From the NCBI RefSeq assembly GCF_050436995.1, contig NC_134775.1, forward strand, positions 7,231,124 through 7,295,123: a stretch of 64,000 nt of DNA, read 5' to 3'. Both the position numbers and the translations under genes were made by a program. Source of the stretch: Anticarsia gemmatalis. Its lineage: Eukaryota > Arthropoda > Insecta > Lepidoptera > Erebidae. Position 1 is the stretch's first letter. The number at the start of each line of letters is the position of its first letter. Below are positions 1 to 10,717 of the stretch, piece by piece. Below the pieces are notes generated by a model. It had not been told where the DNA came from. It did not search any database and saw nothing but the letters and a program-made list of their open reading frames with translations.

Positions 1-1
1 A

Positions 2-1303
2 AATCAGTGCTTAAGAGTTATTGGTGGTTTTATCAAAAGTACTCCAATCCATGTCATGGAGAGCGAGTTGAACATTGCTCCTTTATTTGTGAGAAGAAAA
101 TATCTGGCATATAAACATTCGTTAAAAACTCACTCTTGGTCGAACAACACTTCTACCGATATTTTATCAGAAATTAGTGTCCTAAGTCAGCTGAGATATT
201 GGGAGAATAAAAAGAAACCTTTATTGGCCCTAACATTTGAGGAAACAAAACATATTAATATTAGAACGCATCATATCTCGCCAATGTTCAGTTTTGATAA
301 GTGGATGACAGGTATGGAATTAAATAACATTGTTAAAGTTGATCTGGAATGTATCTCCGCGGCTAAATCCTGTTATAATCCTATTGAAATGATCAATAAT
401 GTTAAGTATGAAATTAATTTGAATTATAATAATTGGCAAAATATTTATTCAGACGCATCTAAGAGTGCTCAGGGATCGGGAGTAGGGTTTTTTCATCAAA
501 ATTCCGGTTACAAATGCGGTTTACGAGTAGAAGTAAATGTATCCATTATGACGCTGGAGCTGACTGCGATCTTGCAAGCTTTACATTACGTGAACACTGT
601 TAATGCGGATAATTTTGTATTATTTTCAGATAGCAAAAGTGCTTTACAAGTCGTGGCTCGATGCGCCTCTGGTTTCAGAGGTGCATCGATAGCCTTCGAC
701 ATACTGAAAATTATTGTAGCTTTAAGATGTGATGGAAAGCGAGTAAGGTTGCAGTGGGTTCCGGCTCACATAGGATTGAGCGGGAATGAGGAAGCTGACC
801 GTATTTCTAAAGAAGCGGCTGTGGGGGGAGAACAACTTACCTCCATACCGTACATACCAGATTCTTTTGAATATATATCAAGATTTAGACTTAGTTGCTT
901 TAAGACTTGGGAAACATATTTTAATGAAATATCTAAAAATAAAGGAATATGGTACAAGGCCATTCAAGGAGAGCTTCCTCGTTTCTCGTGGTTTGATGGA
1001 CAGAGATTAAGCAGGCGATATGTTAAGTTAGCTGTAAGATTACGTTCAGGTCACTATCCAACAGGAAAATTTATGTTTTTGATAAAAAAATCCAATTCGC
1101 CGAACTGTACAGTTTGTAATAAAGTAGATGATATATGTCACTTGCTTATGGATTGTATCAAGAACAAAAAAGAGAGAGATGCTTTTATCCATCAATTTAA
1201 GATAAATGTATTCGATGTGGGTCTCATTCACTCAATCTTATCACAGCCAGTATCGGAGATAGCACAAAGATTATGTAGCCTAGTTATAAACACAGATCAA
1301 TAA
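2..1303 (+). CDS. LINE ORF2 C-terminal part with RNase H domain (5' end outside window)
   Basis: The open frame already runs from base 2, before the first Met at 56, so the gene begins outside the window. Counting from that Met, an RNase H domain shows the acidic set D133 (YSDAS), E168 (LELTA), D192 (FSDSKSA) and D248 (NEEADRIS). A C-terminal zinc-knuckle-like CX2CX7HX4C pattern (CTVCNKVDDICHLLMDC) follows. RNase H downstream of RT is known from I, R1, Loa and Outcast-type LINEs, where it removes RNA from the cDNA hybrid. The RT is not in view, so the clade cannot be fixed. No stop or frameshift breaks the visible part. A 3' UTR and a poly-A run follow. Confidence 0.85.
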   Translation, partial: NQCLRVIGGFIKSTPIHVMESELNIAPLFVRRKYLAYKHSLKTHSWSNNTSTDILSEISVLSQLRYWENKKKPLLALTFEETKHINIRTHHISPMFSFDKWMTGMELNNIVKVDLECISAAKSCYNPIEMINNVKYEINLNYNNWQNIYSDASKSAQGSGVGFFHQNSGYKCGLRVEVNVSIMTLELTAILQALHYVNTVNADNFVLFSDSKSALQVVARCASGFRGASIAFDILKIIVALRCDGKRVRLQWVPAHIGLSGNEEADRISKEAAVGGEQLTSIPYIPDSFEYISRFRLSCFKTWETYFNEISKNKGIWYKAIQGELPRFSWFDGQRLSRRYVKLAVRLRSGHYPTGKFMFLIKKSNSPNCTVCNKVDDICHLLMDCIKNKKERDAFIHQFKINVFDVGLIHSILSQPVSEIAQRLCSLVINTDQ

Positions 1304-1443
1304 TTAAGATTAGTTATAAACTTAGTGTAAGTAGTAATATAAATTACCTATGTTATTTGACTGTCAAGAGTGTATATCTAGAATAAGGTACAATGGGGTT
1401 AACGTATTCTATAGAATAACAACCCCAATCCAAAATAATAAAG

Positions 1444-1476
<33 letters not shown>
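1304..1476 (+). mobile_element. LINE 3' UTR and poly-A tail
   Basis: About 140 bp of AT-rich 3' UTR follows the ORF2 stop. It ends in an unbroken run of 30 A (1447-1476), preceded by AATAATAAAG. This marks the 3' end of a target-primed insertion. The sequence starting at 1477 belongs to a different repeat family, so the LINE landed in that repeat. The matching target duplication would lie outside the window. Confidence 0.75.
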
Positions 1477-1477
<1 letters not shown>

Positions 1478-1695
1478 ACTAACGACACAATACCGGAACA
1501 ATAACAAGTAATAATAAACAACAGTTCACACACGACACGACGAACACAACATAACGAACGACATCGGTGTAGAGCTTCCGTCTTCAGCGAGCGAACGGCT
1601 CGAACTATCAAAGAGAGCTGCCTGCGTCGCTCCGCACACTCGCGCCGCCCCTTTGGTGACGAGTGACGAGTTAGTGAGAGATCAATAAAATATTG
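1477..1695 (-). repeat. Dispersed repeat R2 (5' leader region of a DUF4817-type element), copy 1
   Basis: The sequence starting CACTAACGACACAATACCGG and running through the CACACACGACACGACGAAC stretch recurs at about 46397-46600 and 52612-52870. In those two places it lies just upstream, on the minus strand, of a DUF4817-like coding remnant. Here only the leader is present, because the LINE poly-A joins at 1476. The minus-strand reading direction is inferred from the other two copies. Confidence 0.6.
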
Positions 1696-1761
1696 ATGTG
1701 GCACAATCTTTGACCTATGACTGTGATGAATTACTATTTTCACTTGTCACAGTTGTTACTC

Positions 1762-2670
1762 GTTGCATTGTAGTTTTATTCAAATACCGAATAACGTTAC
1801 AAGAATTATTGATGTAAGTTTAAAATACTTTGATATTTATTATATAAAATCGGATTGAAGTAAATAAAATAAACACGAAACATTTATTTAACTAAACCAT
1901 AAAAAATGTGCATAACAATGATAACAATCAATATCCATTAATATTCTTATCAGAGAAACTAACTTATCATAATTCATAATCCCCAGAGAAGTACTTAGCA
2001 TCCATTTTGTCGTATCCCATCTATGTGACCTCCACGCGCGATCGCAGCTTCACCCGTCAGTACGGCGGCCATCTAATTTTCGGCAAAGGATTCGCACCGC
2101 GCTTGTATGAAGTATAAATGAGCGTGTAAATATGGAATAGAATTTTGCAAGATCAAATGGAACAAAGCAACGATACCATTTCTTTAATAAAATTTCCCTT
2201 TAAGTTTGCGACTGAAATCAATACTTGAGTCAGCATCAGCACACATGTTAAATTGTTTATTTGAGATTTTTTACTGCGCTAAAGAATATCAACAGGATTT
2301 TTTGTCGTTCTGTATGTATTGGACGTGTAATAATTAGATATCACACATTTTAAATCGTATGAATGTACCTTTTATCGGAGAGCAGGATAATTATGTCATT
2401 TTCATTTTTAACATAGAACAAGTACTAAGTAACGCTGCATACTAGTGAGTGCGAGGCTGACGGCTGTGTGCGTATCGTGGCTGTGTGGCGCGCGTAGGTA
2501 CTTGCGGCGAGACGTCGACCGTCGCGGCCGGCCGCCGCCGGTGCGGTGTCGTTGGCCGCGGGCGAACAGCTGATAGCGAATTTATACGTTGTTTTAATCC
2601 ATTGCTGTTTTTTGTGAAAAACAGTAATATGAGGGATTTTTTTTTCACATTCATGTTGCATTGTGTAGTA
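1762..2670. repeat. Dispersed repeat R1, copy 1 (~0.9 kb)
   Basis: From TTGCATTGTAGTTTTATTC to the TTTTTTTTTCACATTCATG end, this block is matched almost base for base by 7107-8015 in the same orientation, with only scattered small differences. Its last ~170 bp also match 44505-44660 in inverted orientation. It has an AT-rich first part and a GC-rich segment (about 2515-2575). Short open frames on both strands are not convincing. No terminal inverted repeat or target duplication was found, so its class is unknown. Confidence 0.7.
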
Positions 2671-4095
2671 TTAGGGTAGTTCTTCGAAATTTCATTCTTC
2701 AACTGATTCATCTGGCCAAAATTTTATTTTACTTTTAGGTATGTAACAGTATGTTTAATGAAAATAGGCATATTAAAGAACATATATATTTCTATAAGGA
2801 ACTCGTTTCTATAAAGTAGTTATTAAGATAGAGACCGTTAAATATTTTGTATCCAGATGAATCAGAATTCCTTTAAGATTAATCAGAAATAGAAATACAA
2901 AAATAAAATAAAAATACATGGGCTTCATTTTTATTGAAAAAAATCATATTTCAACAACTGCAACTGTCTTGTTTTAGGAAAACTGTTATAAGTAATAATT
3001 TCACGGTATACATCCGATCATCATCAACAATATTATTAATAAAAAAAATTACAACTCTAAGCTACAAATACTTCTTAATTCGGTGAAATACACCACAAAA
3101 CAGCTTTTTCATGCTGGAAAAGGGAAAATCTATTCCTTTTATGATTAATATAGTGTTTTTACCGTATCAATCAGGCACAGAAGAATCAGAATTTTGACTA
3201 AAATCATGCATAACTCATCATACATATCGATTTCAGTATTGTAATTTTTTTACACGAATTTATAACCCAAAAATATACATACATACAAAACACAAATTGA
3301 AGTTGTAAAACAATAAGATTAACTTTATAAAGAAGGCTTTGTAATCAGTAGGTCACCTGAACCAAGCACAGATAAATCAGATATTTACCTTCGTAACACT
3401 GTGATCTAATACAACCAGCCGTACGTCCACCTTCTTGCCCCCGTGCGGGAATGTAGACTCTCAGGATTAATACCCGATTGAATATGGTCAAGCGCAGCTT
3501 GCGCCACATTAATCAGTATTATATGCCGGACACTTCTTATTTACTTTTTTTACAAGCACAATTAAATAGTTATAATTAGTACCAATTTTTTTTTTGTAAG
3601 AGAACAATTCATCTCCTTTCGATATAATTAAGTCTGAACCTGATTTATTTAAGGGAAAATGCGACATCGATCATTTTGTTTCGGAAAATGGCAAACGGAC
3701 ACGCTATATGAATCAGAAGAACAATCTTTAAATATTTTTATTTTGTACTAAGACTGCAATTATTTCTAAAATACCATTTGTGCCACATAAGGACAAAGCT
3801 AAACTGTATATATAAAAAAAATCGTGCCGTTATGCAAATTGGTTACAGAAATATACCCAAAGACATCGAAAATTTTGTCTCTGAAGAAATATCCATTAAC
3901 GAAATAATACCTTACCGAAATTACCTAATTTATACCAATAATAATATTAGTATAAAAAATAAAAAAACGCATAAAAAAATCCGAAAAATAAAAAAAAAAA
4001 CAATGAAAATCATATCTAAAATGATTTTTTTTTTCGGTAGACCGTCTGTTATACCCGGTATACATGTAATTATATTAATACAGAGATAGCAAGAG
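2671..4095. other. AT-rich stretch without a recognised gene
   Basis: I see no convincing coding sequence or known repeat here. Two short frames of about 100 codons (3778-4089 + and 3930-4214 -) overlap. The minus one is partly the tail of the LINE relic that follows; the plus one is lysine- and isoleucine-rich and looks like chance reading of A-rich DNA. Confidence 0.5.
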
Positions 4096-4099
4096 GAGT

Positions 4100-5275
4100 T
4101 TAGACAGTCATGAGAAAGTAAAGAACTCAGATTAGTGGAAGCAAAGAGGTGTTCAAAAAAAAGTGTTTTGCAGTGATAAGTAGTGCCCTTCACCCGATTT
4201 TTAAAAATTGGCAAGCACTGTACTCGCCTAATGGATAACGGAAGCGCATTTCACAACCGCACAGCTTGCACAGTAAATGATTTGTCTGAGAATTTAGTGG
4301 AATGCACAGGCATCTTAAGTCTTAAATTCTCATGTAAGAAAACAAAACGTTGTTTGAGATAGAAGGGAGACGAGGAATTTAACAAGATATTGTACAGAAG
4401 ATAGATAATGTGAGCATTCCGGCGTGAACGTATTGGAAACCACTTGACCTTGTTTCGATACTCTGAGACGTGGTCATATTTGCGTAATCCAAATATGAAC
4501 CTGATAAAGAAATTTTGAAGGCGTTCAAGCTTGTTCAGTTGGTCCTCGGTTAGATCGGGATAGCTGACATCGGCATAATCAAGGATGGGGAAGAGAAGGC
4601 ATTGCACAAGCGCGATTTTAGTGTTGATAGGGAGAAAATTGCGTAGCCTGCGTAAGGACCCCGCTGAAGGAAATATTTTACGACTGAGTTCCTGGATTTG
4701 AGGACTCCAGGATAAGCTCCTGTCAAAATATAAACCCAGGTTTTTAATACGGCACTAAAAGGGACGGTGCCGTCAAAGATCACAGTGGGTACTACTGTCC
4801 AATCTAGTCTTGAGAGCATCCTGGGGCTACCGATGACAATGGCTTGCGTTTTGTGAGGATTGACGTTGAAACCATACGACTTCCTCCATTCACAAATACG
4901 AACCAGATCACTATTTATCGTTTCCACAGCTATCCGCGGGAGCACAAGAATAAATTTGTAGATCATCTGCATAGAGGTGGTAGGAAGAAGTTATGCGATT
5001 GGATATTGAATTCATAAAAACTACGAAAAGTAAGGGAGATAAAACGCCGCCCTGCGGTACGCCAGCGGATACAGAGCCCCAATCCGAGACATTGCTTTCA
5101 ATGTTAATACGTTGCCGGCGCCCATACAGGTAACTACAAAACCAGTCAACCACTGATGGAGATATGTTAAGAGAACACAATATACCTAGTAGAACATCAA
5201 AATCAACACAATTGAAAGCGCTGCTGAAATCTAGAAAAACTAGGGTTGTAAGCTTGCCATCTTCCCATACCCGAA
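4100..5275 (-). pseudogene. LINE-C: reverse transcriptase relic, CR1/Jockey group
   Basis: On the minus strand, three frames together cover the second half of a LINE reverse transcriptase: GVPQGGVLSPLLF and YADDLQIYS (4911-5180), a middle part (4550-4972), then the C-terminal region (4251-4607) with LDYADVS and RFIFGLRKYDH. The last motifs are nearly identical to LINE-B at 55295-55400, so the two belong to one family. The 5' end is cut near 5275. Frameshifts separate the three parts, and a Trp codon appears to be a stop near 4245. The C terminus continues to about 4140 in another frame. It is inactive. Confidence 0.8.
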
Positions 5276-5400
5276 TATAATGAAATTATTAGGCATTGAA
5301 TTAAAATATTAAAATTAAATTGGAAAGAATTTAATAGATCATTACAATATCGATTACATAATTAATATTAATTAATACACAAAAAAAAAACACAAAATTC

Positions 5401-5606
5401 CAGTCAAATTACAATTGCTTAGACTAAAAATATCCCCATATTGTATTTTCAGGCTAAAGGTTTACATTATTATCATTATTAAATGATCCCTGCGATCTGG
5501 CTGCCTATTGCAGGATTGACATCACAGGGATAGTTATCAATGTTTACCTTTGGCCTGAAAATGCAATATGGGGATATCTTTAGTCTAAGCAATTGTAATT
5601 TGACTG
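5401..5606. mobile_element. Fold-back MITE with ~68-bp inverted arms
   Basis: Left arm 5401-5468 starts CAGTCAAATTACAATTGC. Right arm 5539-5606 is its reverse complement with about four mismatches. A ~70-bp loop holds a further small inverted pair (CCCTGCGATC / CATCACAGGG). The unit is 206 bp with no coding capacity. The shape fits a non-autonomous fold-back element or MITE. A clear target duplication was not visible, so the superfamily is open. Confidence 0.75.
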
Positions 5607-6077
5607 ATATTTTGTAATGATATTATATTGCAAAATGGTGTGTGGTCATGTCAACTACACTACACAGTTGGGATTTGTAACCGCTGCCTGTCGGCCATAA
5701 CCTATGAGGTATAACATAAATGTAAAATATTGTAAAACAGAGGCATATTATTATAAATTACATAAATATTATGATATGATTGTAATAGTAACAAGCTATA
5801 TGTTATATTATTATTATTAATATGCAGTAGATAATTGCTCATCCATGATTTTTTTTTTGGTGATGTAGAAAATTTGTTTTTGTTTTCAGGCTGCAAATTG
5901 GAGGGGGCAAGTCATTCCAACAATATGTGGCAGAAAATTTAAAACAACCTCTGAAGGCAGTGATCCTGTAGTTTGAAATAGTTGATGGATTGACCGTGGA
6001 GCGAAGAATGTGTTTTTAACCAGGACCCTTTGGAAAACTTTTTGGGGCCATAAGGGCTCACGGTTATACACAATATA
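5607..6077. other. AT-rich stretch, no recognised feature
   Basis: Short frames on the minus strand (5702-5896, 5886-6071, 5939-6121) have no motif I recognise. From about 5880 the DNA may already be decayed copia sequence leading into the next feature, but no frame is readable. Confidence 0.4.
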
Positions 6078-6497
6078 ATGCCCAATATCACGTCTCCCTT
6101 AAAACACCCTCCCTTTAACACGTTCAGATTAAAATGGGATCGAAAGGCAGAAATGCATATTCTTGTAGGATTTTCAGAAACAGTGAAAGGGTACCGTGTA
6201 TATGATCTTAAAAATAATATTATAACTGTGGAAAGAGATGTTATAGTGATGGAAAGAAAAACAAAAACATCTGAGAGTGATAATGAGAAAATTGCAGATT
6301 GGATACGAAATAATGTTGAGACTCAAGCACTTGAGTCGCCAGCTACTGTTGCAGATGGCAGAGATTCAGTGGGGGAGTCTTTAATAAATGAATCTCTCCA
6401 TAATTCAGATTCTGAGTCAAATACATCGGTATATACTTATCCATCTAGTAAAACTGAAGATGACACTGTGAATACCTCAAATATAGAGACAGATTGA
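6078..6497 (+). pseudogene. Ty1/copia polyprotein fragment (integrase C-terminal end)
   Basis: The frame contains KWDRKAEMHILVGFSE, then GYRVYDL and ITVERDVIVME. This is the pattern found at the end of copia integrase just before the RT: a KxDxKxxxxIxxGY-like block, then a GYRLYD-like block, then an SRDVxFxE-like block. An acidic, Ser/Glu-rich linker follows, as is usual between integrase and RT. There is no readable integrase core upstream and no RT downstream, and no LTR was found. It is a 140-codon scrap. Confidence 0.6.
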
Positions 6498-7106
6498 TCA
6501 AACAGTGAGATACAACCACTTTTCGCCGGTATGTTTACATGCGCAAGCGCTATTTTCTTGTAAATTCTGGTGTTTTAGTGTCAATTGCGTTGAGTTGAGC
6601 TATAAGTTCCTCCGTATATCTAAAAATACAAAATTTCCAGTTGTGACTGTACTTTGTGGAAGTGTTTGTGACATACATATAGATAGGCCTCCCTAGTAGT
6701 TCGCTCAAAAAATACTCCAAAAGCGGGTGTAGAGTGCGTGAGCGGGATCCTAAGCAATTTCTTCAGGAACTGGTTCAGGATGCTTAGAATGTAAACATAC
6801 TAAAAATCCTAGCCTCTAGGAGGGGCGCCGGAGTGGGGGGAGATGGTTAAAGTTCCCATTTTTTAGTTTTTCACTAATATCTTTAGAACGGTTCATCGTA
6901 GAGAAAAAATATCTTCTACATAATGAAAGATAATAAAATTGTCTACAACTTTTGTTACGCACACTTTATCGAAATTTTCATCAGTTTTCGAGCATCACGC
7001 TCCAAAATAGTTAAAATAAATATTTTTCAGATCATAAGTGAGTGAGTGAGTGTCATAAATGCGAAACTTTGCTTTCGCTTCAATTCAATTAAATACTATT
7101 TTACTT
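6498..7106. other. Unassigned stretch before R1 copy 2
   Basis: No coding sequence or repeat was recognised. It includes a short GC-richer part (6715-6845) and an AT-rich part. The GTGAGTGAGTGAGTGTC near 7040 is a short microsatellite-like stretch. Confidence 0.4.
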
Positions 7107-8015
7107 GTTGCATTATAGTTTTATTCAAATACCGAATAACGTTACAAGAATTATTGATGTAAGTTTGTACTTTGATATTTATTATATAAAATCGGATTGA
7201 AGTAAATAAAATAAACACGAAACATTTATTTAACTAAACCATAAAAAATGTGCATAACAATGATAACAATCAATATCCATTAATATTCTTATCAGAGAAA
7301 CTAACTTATCATAATTCATAATCCCCAGAGAAGTACTTAGCATCCATTTTGTCGTATCCCATCTATGTGACCTCCACGCGCGATCGCAGCTTCACCCGTC
7401 AGTACGGCGGCCATCTAATTTTCGGCAAAGGATTCGCACCGCGCTTGTATGAAGTATAAATGAGCGTGTAAATATGGAATAGAATTTTGCAAGATCAAAT
7501 GGAACAAAGCAACGATACCATTTCTTTAATAAAATTTCCCTTTAAGTTTGCGACTGAAATCAATACTTGAGTCAGCATCAGCATACATGTTAAATTGTTT
7601 ATTTGAGATTTTTTACTGCGCTAAAGAATATCAACAGGATTTTTTGTCGTTCTGTATGTATTTGTACGTGTACCTAATAATTAGATATCACACATTTTAA
7701 ATCGTATGAATGTACCTTTTATCGGAGAGCGGGATAATTATGTCATTTTCATTTTTAACATAGAACAAGTACTAAGTAACGCTGCATACTAGTGAGTGCG
7801 AGGCTGACGGCTGTGTGCGTATCGTGGCTGTGTGGCGCGCGTAGGTACTTGCGGCGTGACGTCGACCGTCGCGGCCGGCTGCCGCCGGTGCGGCGTCGTT
7901 GGCCGCGGGCGAACAGCTGATAGCGAATTTATACGTTGTTTTAATCCATTGCTGTTTTTTGTGAAAAACAGTAATATGAGGGATTTTTTTTTCACATTCA
8001 TGTTGCGTAGTATGT
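7107..8015. repeat. Dispersed repeat R1, copy 2
   Basis: This is a near-identical copy of 1762-2670, 5.3 kb away in direct orientation. A few indels differ, for example the TTAAAATAC/TTGTAC difference near 7168. At its right edge the two copies diverge after CATTCATGTTGC. The close match points to a recent duplication or two recent insertions of one family. Confidence 0.7.
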
Positions 8016-8041
8016 TACGTTAGTCATGTTACGTTGTACGT

Positions 8042-8084
8042 AACGGCCAATGTGGTACGTTGCCAATGTACCACATTGGCCGTT
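8042..8084. repeat. Perfect 17-bp hairpin at the edge of R1 copy 2
   Basis: Arms 8042-8058 (AACGGCCAATGTGGTAC) and 8068-8084 are exact reverse complements around a 9-nt loop. It begins 26 bp beyond the R1 repeat. The function is unknown. It is too short and not U-tailed enough to be called a terminator in this genome. Confidence 0.7.
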
Positions 8085-8190
8085 CATTCTAAAAACTCGT
8101 GACATTTCTTTTAATTTACTTAAAAGAAACAATAATTAATGGAAGTATAAAGATGTACTAGTATATAAAAACACAATTTTAAATACTTAC

Positions 8191-8329
8191 AAAGATTATC
8201 ATCGCTGTTTTCAATAAAATCGTTGTTTTCATAACCTAAATCGTTCCTCTGGGCACTGTTATTTTCATTTCCCAATGCTAAATTCACCAATTGCCTACTT
8301 CTACTTTTAGTACGATAATTAGATGCCAT
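8191..8329 (-). pseudogene. Exon 1 of a DUF7869-type transposase (isolated copy)
   Basis: On the minus strand an ATG opens a 46-codon frame (MASNYRTKSRSRQLVNLALG...) that ends at a splice donor, TTT/GTAAGT, in phase 1. The full copy at 47891 has the same layout: a ~50-codon exon 1 beginning with a Ser/Arg-rich stretch, an Asn-rich second half with a YENN motif, and a phase-1 donor. I infer homology. No other exon follows on this strand, so this is a 5' fragment. Confidence 0.55.
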
Positions 8330-8706
8330 CTCTAGATTGTCTAATTAAATAAATCTAACGCAAAACAATAGTTAACATTTTTAGTTAACACTGTGCGACC
8401 ATTGTTCCGATCAACGTACAAGTGTCAAACCGGCTCATTGGTCCAAATTATAAACAAACGCTCGGGTACTCCTCGCGCATAAAGCTCTAATTACTCTTTG
8501 GACCTTATACGCTTAAAATCATGATACATATGCCATTATACTTCAATACAATAACGTGTTTCTATGCAGAAATATATTTTTTTAATATCCAAGTTTTTGG
8601 GCGGTAGGTGTAAAATAAGTAAGACACACAAAAAGTCACTCCTGATATTTTAATTGCAATTTAATTTATTTAACAGTTTTTATTAATCTAAATCAATTGA
8701 AATCAA
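8330..8706. other. Stretch upstream of the transposase exon, nothing identified
   Basis: This would be the promoter side of the exon at 8329. I looked for a TIR resembling that of the full copy at 46677 and found none. No other feature was seen. Confidence 0.4.
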
Positions 8707-8708
8707 TA

Positions 8709-8966
8709 TCGTCGCTTAGGTAACAATACCGCGTAAGTCGAAAATTGGTCATATGACGTTTTATACTTCATTGGATAGGTTTTGTCAGCGCGCATCGAAT
8801 GATGTTAGATTTTTTTTAAATTGTCCAATCTTGAACGAACTTAATATCTACGTATTTATGTATTCAGTACACATGTCAGAAGTATTTCAAAGATAATAAT
8901 CAGTTTTTTATCTCTCCTGGAAACATGTCAAATTTAACTTGCGCGGAATTGTTACCTAAGCGACGA
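8709..8966. mobile_element. MITE with TIR TCGTCGCTTAGGTAACAAT, TA target site
   Basis: The left end TCGTCGCTTAGGTAACAAT continues with ACCGCGTAAG. The right end is its reverse complement with very few mismatches over about 26 bp. TA flanks both sides (8707-8708 and 8967-8968). At 258 bp, non-coding, with a TA duplication, it fits a non-autonomous Tc1/mariner-type or similar element. The inner AATACCGCGTAAG motif recurs at 52949, next to another small inverted-repeat unit. Confidence 0.7.
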
Positions 8967-9023
8967 TATATAAATAGTATTTACTACATTTAGTACATAC
9001 CCAGTGTATTAGTGTGTATGTAC

Positions 9024-10655
9024 TAGGGTGTTTCATTTTTCTGAAGTTGTGATTTTAATGTGACTTTGCACGGCCCCTGAGTCTCAATGGTACAAACGAC
9101 ATTTCAGTCAAATTTCATTGTGATTGGACAATATTTAAAGGTTGCACACATAGGTGACTTTTATCTTGATATAGCATAATTTCGAATTTTGTACCATATT
9201 GTGCTAGTGTGGGTTTTTATTCTATAATTCTTACGTAGGATTATATTTATCGCAGGTTTGTAATCTATTTTAGACATAGGGACTAGAAGAGGTAATTGGT
9301 TATTAGAAAAAGTGCCTAACAATGAATTTTTAAGACCTAGACTTCTTCCAAAAGAGCAAGTATTTTAGTGTTAAATTATCACCGTAAGGAAATGAAACAA
9401 ACACTCTCAAATGCCGCTAAATTTACTAGTGCTAAATTCCAAGATGTGTGGACGAAAGCCAATAGTACCCTTGTAAAGAATTCATACATAACAATTTTAG
9501 ACAAAATCAATTACAATCCTATTCAAGGATTATTAGAAAAACAACGGGTGATAATGGTTACTTACATTCGAGGTATTCTAAGGGACAAAACCATCCAAGA
9601 GAGAACTACAAAAAGTTGTTACAGCTCTCATTCCCTTTATTTAGAAGGTTGAGCTAAAATCAACTTCAGTTTCAGAATTCCATCAGGCAAGATAGATGAC
9701 AAAAGCATAATATATTATAATGCACTTAAAATTGTTCTTTTCTCTTCACAATTGAACATATTTCAACACGATTCGAAAGGAATGAAGAGAGTAGATGATT
9801 TCGTCAGTCTCATATACGTCCGTTTGTAGCACGAGGCACCTGTAAGCCGATGGGCTCCAATGCTTTTACTTACTACATTTATTAAATTCTTAGCCAGACG
9901 AAGACAAAACTGCTATTTCAGCGGCCAAAAGACGTCTGACATCTATCAGATACAAACGTGTGACTGTCTTCTTTTGATGAATGTTTACGTGAAGAAGTGA
10001 AGGAAAAGTTGCTTCGAAATTTGGAAATGGTACCCGCAGAACGAAAAGAATTGAAGTGGTTGGAAGGTAAAGGACTGGACTTTAAAGAAACTATCATAAG
10101 CGATTTTGTAACCAAAAAAAACATAGTTTTTTTGAGTAGTTTGGAATCCACGATTTGTCAGACTACTGCAGTGATTTACTACGGATCTAAGTAAATGCTG
10201 AAGGAAATTAATACTGCAGAACGAGGAATAGTTCTAATATAAGAAAAGTTGAATGAAACGGTGAAAAACGAGCAACATAACAATTTTTGTTGATGGTAGT
10301 CAAAAATCACAGAAAAGCTGTTCACCAAGTAAACTAAAGCTGAGCTACCATCTTTGAAAAATGGTTAAATGGGTATTGTTTATCGTCAGTCACAATGTAT
10401 ATTAATTTTAGTATTCAAAGAATATTATTATTTAGAGTTTTGATTTCTAGTTTTTTTAATAAATGTGATGAATATTGATAGTTGAGTATTTTTTCATACA
10501 TTTTCAAAAGTGACCAAAGTGTGCAACCCCTAAATATTATTCAAACGGCTTGAAATTTGGTATACATACCTTTTACATGACTGAGATCTGAAAGGCGAGC
10601 AAAGTCTAGAAAAATAATACATAAAAATTTTTGCCTTAGTAAGTGAAACACCCTA
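9024..10655. mobile_element. TIR element (~1.6 kb) with TAGGGTGTTTCA ends
   Basis: TAGGGTGTTTCA at 9024 is mirrored exactly at 10644-10655. The first two bases on each side can be read as a TA target duplication. The interior has two short plus-strand frames (9368-9652, 9997-10194) and many stops, so any transposase is ruined. The fragment around 9410-9500 (...KFQDVWTKAN...) vaguely resembles a protein often seen in insect repeats, but I cannot name it. LINE-A begins directly after the right end. Confidence 0.55.
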
Positions 10656-10717
10656 CACCGCCTGCCAGCTAAAGAAACCAAATCTGCAAGTCACTACACA
10701 CCTTTAACAACTACACA

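Noticed and set aside
3778..4089. 103-codon plus-strand ORF
   Set aside because: Lys/Ile/Asn-rich, in A-rich DNA, without a recognised domain; it overlaps the tail region of LINE-C.
5886..6071. Minus-strand ORF of 61 codons beside the copia scrap
   Set aside because: No motif, overlaps another frame, and lies opposite probable copia remains.
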